Assembly: GCA_009602725.1 (NCBI GenBank)
Contig: WELB01000269.1
Coordinates: 106,912-122,767, forward strand
Direction: 5' to 3'
DNA: 15,856 nucleotides
DNA from: Spirogloea muscicola
Lineage: Eukaryota; Streptophyta; Zygnematophyceae; Spirogloeales; Spirogloeaceae
The notes under the pieces: model-generated
Told to the model about the DNA's origin: nothing
What the model saw: the letters and a program-made list of their open reading frames with translations, nothing else
Database searches by the model: none
Shown here: positions 15,524 to 15,856 of the stretch, piece by piece
Numbering within the stretch: the stretch's first letter is position 1
How the letters are laid out: every line of letters starts with the position of its first letter
Translations under genes and position numbers: made by a program

Positions 15524-15856
15524 AGGCCTTTCGGACATCGCTTCAACTCTTCCTCGGCCTCCCACCTAATTGCCTGATTGGGGTGCGCCAGTGCGAGTGC
15601 GGCTTCCGTGCAGAGGGTGCTGTGCTCGCCACTCACATGCTGAGATGCCCCACTGGACCAGAAGTGGTGGGCATTCACAACCTCCTTCGCGATGCCCTGG
15701 CGGGCTTGATGGGCGACGCCGGCTACCGTGCGGTCGTGGAAGTCAACAATATCATGCCTATCACCACGGACGCCCAGGGACGTCATCATCGCCGCACACT
15801 TGACATTGTGGGCGTGCAACCTGGTGGAGGACCACGGGCCCTGGTCGACGTTGTTG
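15520..15856 (+). CDS. Retrotransposon CCHC knuckle and restriction-like endonuclease region, partial
   Basis: This plus-strand frame stays open for 112 codons to the window edge. It starts LEAFRTSLQLFLGLPP, then VRQCECGFR with a C-x-C-x11-H-x3-C knuckle (Cys at 15592 and 15598, His at 15634, Cys at 15646). It continues with VGIHNLLRDAL (equivalent of the RHN motif), GYRAVVEVNN, and HRRTLDIV with a possible catalytic Asp at 15802, followed by ALVDVV (Asp at 15847). A CCHC knuckle followed by a PD-(D/E)XK-type domain is the C-terminal layout of R2-group non-LTR retrotransposons, and of Dualen/RandI elements, which also have an apurinic-type nuclease. The usual Pro before the first Asp is Leu here. 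It is probably an upstream part of the same family as copies 1-6. No start codon is visible; the coding part continues off the window. Confidence 0.75.
   Translation, partial: MEAFRTSLQLFLGLPPNCLIGVRQCECGFRAEGAVLATHMLRCPTGPEVVGIHNLLRDALAGLMGDAGYRAVVEVNNIMPITTDAQGRHHRRTLDIVGVQPGGGPRALVDVV

Noticed and set aside
13339-15856. Assigning the cluster to Zepp specifically
   Set aside because: Nested clustering is similar, but no reverse-transcriptase core is in the window, and the visible endonuclease region looks restriction-like, so naming the family is not supported.

Overview
The window looks like nuclear DNA of a green microalga, probably a chlorophyte and possibly a trebouxiophyte, although the sequence alone does not fix the genus. 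It is GC-rich. Its genes are split by many short GT-AG introns, and their closest family resemblances are to plant-lineage proteins. Nothing bacterial was seen: no operons, Shine-Dalgarno sites, CRISPR arrays or rRNA/tRNA genes.

Layout. (1) Positions 1-813, plus strand: the 3' three exons of a DUF212/YuiD-type, PAP2-like integral membrane protein, cut by the window edge. (2) 814-1698: convergent 3' flanks holding a diverged 40-bp direct repeat at an exact 100-bp offset. (3) 1699-7608, minus strand: a complete nine-exon gene for a 1353-residue protein with PHD, SWIB/MDM2, Plus-3, GYF and CCCH domains in that order. This is the architecture of plant NERD / 'zinc finger CCCH domain-containing protein 19 or 44', a chromatin/RNA-silencing adaptor. 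(4) 7609-8294: a GC-rich spacer between two divergent start codons. (5) 8295-11951, plus strand: a complete eleven-exon gene for a 503-residue Nup50-type nucleoporin with an importin-alpha-binding N terminus, FG repeats and a C-terminal Ran-binding domain. All its splice phases agree. (6) 11952-13338: a gene-poor flank with a purine-rich repeat and two adjacent hairpins.

(7) 13339-15856: a dense cluster of at least seven fragments of one non-LTR retrotransposon family, in both orientations. Most are short 5'-truncated 3' ends. They encode the C-terminal tail of the reverse-transcriptase polyprotein (conserved ending SDLRLLSRGY, then TGA), followed by a 3' UTR with a GGGCTGG/CCAGCCC hairpin and a terminus near TTTCTT. 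One fragment has a perfect 11-bp target-site duplication. One is a 71-nt piece nested inside another copy with an 11/12-bp duplication. One appears to split an older copy. At the right edge, a plus-strand open frame encodes a CCHC knuckle plus a restriction-like-endonuclease-like region. It abuts an oppositely oriented 3' end, as expected for a 5' inversion (twin priming).

The two complete genes are divergent and both act in the nucleus, one in chromatin/RNA silencing and one in nucleocytoplasmic transport. Co-regulation is only an inference. The retrotransposon cluster and the full-length algal NERD-like gene are the most notable content.
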